A DNA stretch of 7,043 nucleotides. Source: Cardiobacterium sp963553325. Lineage in GTDB: Bacteria > Pseudomonadota > Gammaproteobacteria > Cardiobacteriales > Cardiobacteriaceae. How positions within the stretch are numbered: position 1 is the first letter of the stretch; every line of letters begins with the position of its first letter. The stretch is from positions 1 through 7,043 of the forward strand of contig CAUVOF010000103.1 in assembly GCA_963553325.1 (NCBI GenBank). The letters are read 5' to 3'. This document shows, piece by piece, positions 6,101 through 7,043 of this stretch. Position numbers and translations under genes: made by a program. The notes beneath the pieces are model-generated. The model was not told the DNA's origin and did not search any database. It saw only the letters and a program-made list of their open reading frames with translations.

Positions 6101-6714
6101 CCGAGCATATCGAAGGAATAGCGGTAGCCCATTTTTTCGCGCGCCTTGCCGTTTTTCAGCGCTTCCTCAATGGTTTGCCCGGTAACGAACTGTTTGCCGA
6201 GCAGGCGCATCGCATAGTTCACGCCCTGGCGGATAAGCGGCGCGCCGCCTTTGCCAAGGACGCGGGTAAGTGCGTTGCCCAGCGAGTTTTCATCGGTTTT
6301 CGCGGTCAGCTTGCCGGTAACGAGCAAACCCCAGGCGGCGGCATTGACGAACATCGACGGGCTGTTGCCGAGGTGGCTTTTCCAGTTACCGCCGGCGAGC
6401 TTGTCGGCGATGAGCGTGTCGCGCGTCGCCTTGTCCGGGATGCGCAGCAGCGCCTCGGCAAGGCACATCAGCGCCACGCCTTCCTCGCTGGAAAGGGCGA
6501 ATTCGTGCATCAACGCATCGACGCCACTTGCCTTGCGGCGGTTGGCGCGCACCTGCGTAACCAAACGGCGGGCGAGCGCTTCGGCCTCGCGCGCTTCTTC
6601 CTCGCTTAACTGCGCCTGCGCCAACATATCGGCGACAGCTTCAGCCTCATCGCGGCGGTAGGCATTGGTAATCGCATCGCGCAGAGCGGATTGCGGACGG
6701 GTAAAGGCGAACAT
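3112..6714 (-). CDS. putA: Bifunctional proline dehydrogenase / L-glutamate-gamma-semialdehyde (P5C) dehydrogenase PutA
   Basis: This 1200-residue enzyme oxidises proline to P5C using FAD and then oxidises the semialdehyde to glutamate using NAD+. An N-terminal helical region (about 1-140) leads into the proline dehydrogenase barrel (about 150-480), with the flavin-site motif RLVKGAYWD (348-356) and the substrate arginine pair R465-R466 before GANSSFVNQ. The aldehyde dehydrogenase domain (about 560-1010) has SPWNFP (oxyanion N681), GSTEV (756-760), E780, catalytic C814 in GQRCSALR, and EVFGP (912-916). A C-terminal domain (about 1060-1200) ends in the conserved NTTAAGGNASLM. The key residues of both active sites are present. 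The ribbon-helix-helix repressor domain of the roughly 1320-residue E. coli protein is absent, so this is a PutA without DNA binding ('type B' by known classification). It follows putP and ends 16 bp before a strong terminator. The ATG at 6714 is backed by a good ribosome-binding site. Confidence 0.97.
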   Translation of the reverse strand: MFAFTRPQSALRDAITNAYRRDEAEAVADMLAQAQLSEEEAREAEALARRLVTQVRANRRKASGVDALMHEFALSSEEGVALMCLAEALLRIPDKATRDTLIADKLAGGNWKSHLGNSPSMFVNAAAWGLLVTGKLTAKTDENSLGNALTRVLGKGGAPLIRQGVNYAMRLLGKQFVTGQTIEEALKNGKAREKMGYRYSFDMLGEAAMTQADADRYYQDYVNAIHAIGKDAAGAGVYEGNGISVKLSAIHPRYARAQHERVMTELLPRLKELYLLGKKYDIGINIDAEEANRLELSLDLMEALVSAPDLAGYNGIGFVVQAYQKRCPFVIDYLIDLARRNKQKLMIRLVKGAYWDSEIKWAQVDGLDGYPVYTRKVHTDVSYLACARKLLGAQDAIFPQFATHNAYTLGAIYQMGKDKDFEHQCLHGMGETLYDQVVGPQNLGRRVRVYAPVGTHETLLAYLVRRLLENGANSSFVNQIVDENISIDDLVKSPLAAAAQTQGKMHAALPLPRALYGASRPNSRGLDFSNEFTLKQLESEMNRAAATRVQASSITAAPVESEAVHDVANPANHKDSVGNAAFIKVDAIADVVATAKAAEHGWAAIAPAARAAILRRIADLFEAHTAELMSLAVREAGKTLTNAIAEVREAVDFCRYYANEAETTCAARKPVGTIVAISPWNFPLAIFTGEVVAALAVGNTVIAKPAEQTSLIAYRAVQLMHQAGVPRDVLQLVLGAGDAGAALTQDKRINGVVFTGSTEVAQRINRTLAARDDNPVLIAETGGQNAMIVDSTALAEQVCLDVINSAYDSAGQRCSALRILCLQEDIADRTLAMIKGAMNELRIANPSAMTTDIGPVIDLDAQQNLRNHIDKMKTVARAHYETAVADNIDAAASTFIAPILFELNNLDELQREVFGPVLHVLRYRAGELDSLLKQINQKGYALTHGIHSRIDSTIARISDQIEAGNIYVNRNIVGAVVGVQPFGGHGLSGTGPKAGGSFYLQKLSQGDAWQAPKLDRAGVADTTALPKLQTLIAQSGLDNDAQNRLKAAVEQAQKTTLRHAVQTLGGPTGESNQISWHLPPHIALYGGDIERSLTALIPIAVAGGHVHVHKEHPLAALAKNADGLIRVSDEAVAAHARHVLALAPLPLEIKTALAARDGALVKIIDATGGVDILPLYEEISHSINTTAAGGNASLMAMAEE

Positions 6715-6722
6715 GATGATTA

Positions 6723-6728
6723 CTCCTT
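6723..6728 (-). promoter_or_regulatory. putA ribosome-binding site
   Basis: On the minus strand AAGGAG stands eight bases before the ATG at 6714-6712. It is a near-consensus Shine-Dalgarno site and fixes the putA start, which gives the N-terminus MFAFTRPQSALRDAI. No better in-frame start with a comparable site was seen upstream. Confidence 0.85.
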
Positions 6729-6750
6729 GAATGAAATGAAGGCAAAAGAC

Positions 6751-6768
6751 GGGGCGGAAAACCGCCCC
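6751..6768 (-). terminator. GC-rich hairpin between putP and putA (weak terminator or attenuator)
   Basis: There is a perfect 7-bp stem (GGGGCGG / CCGCCCC) with a four-base loop. Read in the direction of transcription it is followed by GTCTTTTGCC, so the U-tract is short and interrupted. It lies about 17 bases after the putP stop and 22 bases before the putA ribosome-binding site. It may lower putA expression relative to putP, or stabilise the putP mRNA end. A full stop of transcription is not certain. Confidence 0.55.
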
Positions 6769-6785
6769 TGATGTTTACTGAACAA

Positions 6786-7043
6786 TTATGCAACTTTTCC
6801 GTGTTTGTTGGTGTGATAATCACGGTCGGCCTGTGCAAAACGCTCAACAATCGCCTGTTCCGGCGCCTTGCTCAGCAGCGAAACCACGACAATCGCCAGC
6901 GCGCAGGCGATAAAACCGGGGACGATTTCATACATCGTCGGATAGCCCTGCGACTTCAGCCAGGGGTTCATCGCTTCCGCCCAGGCAACGACGACAACCG
7001 CGCCGCTAATCATGCCGACCAAAGCACCGGTTGCGGTCATCCG
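6786..7043 (-). CDS. putP: Sodium/proline symporter PutP, C-terminal 85 residues (gene runs off the right edge)
   Basis: This is the 3' end of a solute:sodium symporter gene; the frame is still open at the last base of the window. PutP is an inner-membrane carrier that imports proline with Na+. Two hydrophobic helices are visible (GALVGMISGAVVVVAWAEAM and, after a short loop, YEIVPGFIACALAIVVVSLL), matching the last two membrane segments of the family. The cytoplasmic tail SKAPEQAIVERFAQADRDYH closely resembles the tail of E. coli PutP as I remember it (LGKAP...KRFAEADAHYH). The stop is TAA at 6788-6786. putA follows 71 bp downstream on the same strand, which supports the proline assignment over pantothenate or other symporters of the family. 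In E. coli putP and putA are divergent; here they are co-directional. The promoter lies outside the window. Confidence 0.93.
   Translation of the reverse strand, partial: RMTATGALVGMISGAVVVVAWAEAMNPWLKSQGYPTMYEIVPGFIACALAIVVVSLLSKAPEQAIVERFAQADRDYHTNKHGKVA

Noticed and set aside
4078..6609. An 843-codon open frame on the plus strand, opposite putA
   Set aside because: Its product is a low-complexity Ala/Gly/Val/Asp-rich string with no recognisable domain. It is a mirror effect of GC-rich codon use in putA, whose motifs are intact on the other strand.
1..7043. CRISPR array, tRNA or rRNA genes, DNA uptake sequences
   Set aside because: No short regularly spaced repeats, no tRNA-like cloverleaf and no rRNA signatures were seen. 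No GCCGTCTGAA or AAGTGCGGT uptake motif was found on either strand by eye.

Overview
The window reads almost entirely on the minus strand and has two parts. The right part (about 3070-7043) is a proline-use module: the 3' end of putP (Na+/proline symporter), then putA (1200-residue bifunctional proline dehydrogenase / P5C dehydrogenase). The left part (1-3069) is a tandem array of related genes for an unrecognised membrane protein with a C-terminal TPR-like helical domain. All of its copies look damaged.

Organism: putA is GC-rich. From memory, its length, its N-terminus and its lack of a DNA-binding domain resemble PutA of Neisseriaceae and relatives. I saw no Neisseria uptake sequence (GCCGTCTGAA type) and no Pasteurellaceae uptake sequence. 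The best guess is a beta/gammaproteobacterium of the Neisseriaceae or Cardiobacteriaceae kind, not Neisseria itself. This is inference, not a database result.

Layout in transcription order (high to low coordinates): putP end (6786-7043); a 71-bp gap with a 7-bp GC hairpin (6751-6768); putA (3112-6714); a strong 12-bp-stem terminator (3070-3096); a gene-free stretch holding a 31-bp interrupted palindrome (3020-3050); a 201-residue membrane protein that ends early (2337-2942); an orphan TPR-like C-terminal fragment (1840-2289); a second, originally about 502-residue, membrane+TPR gene (194-1818) broken by a 114-bp MITE-like element (675-788, TA duplication); and the first 23 codons of a third copy (about 102-172). 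That third copy lacks ATG and switches abruptly to unrelated sequence running off the left edge.

The main result is the array. Segments 102-616 and 1748-2262 are direct repeats at a constant offset of 1646 bp, with one stretch of about 143 identical bases. Removing the MITE plus one TA joins the two halves of the second copy exactly in frame. PutP and PutA together import proline and oxidise it to glutamate. The role of the membrane/TPR family is unknown.
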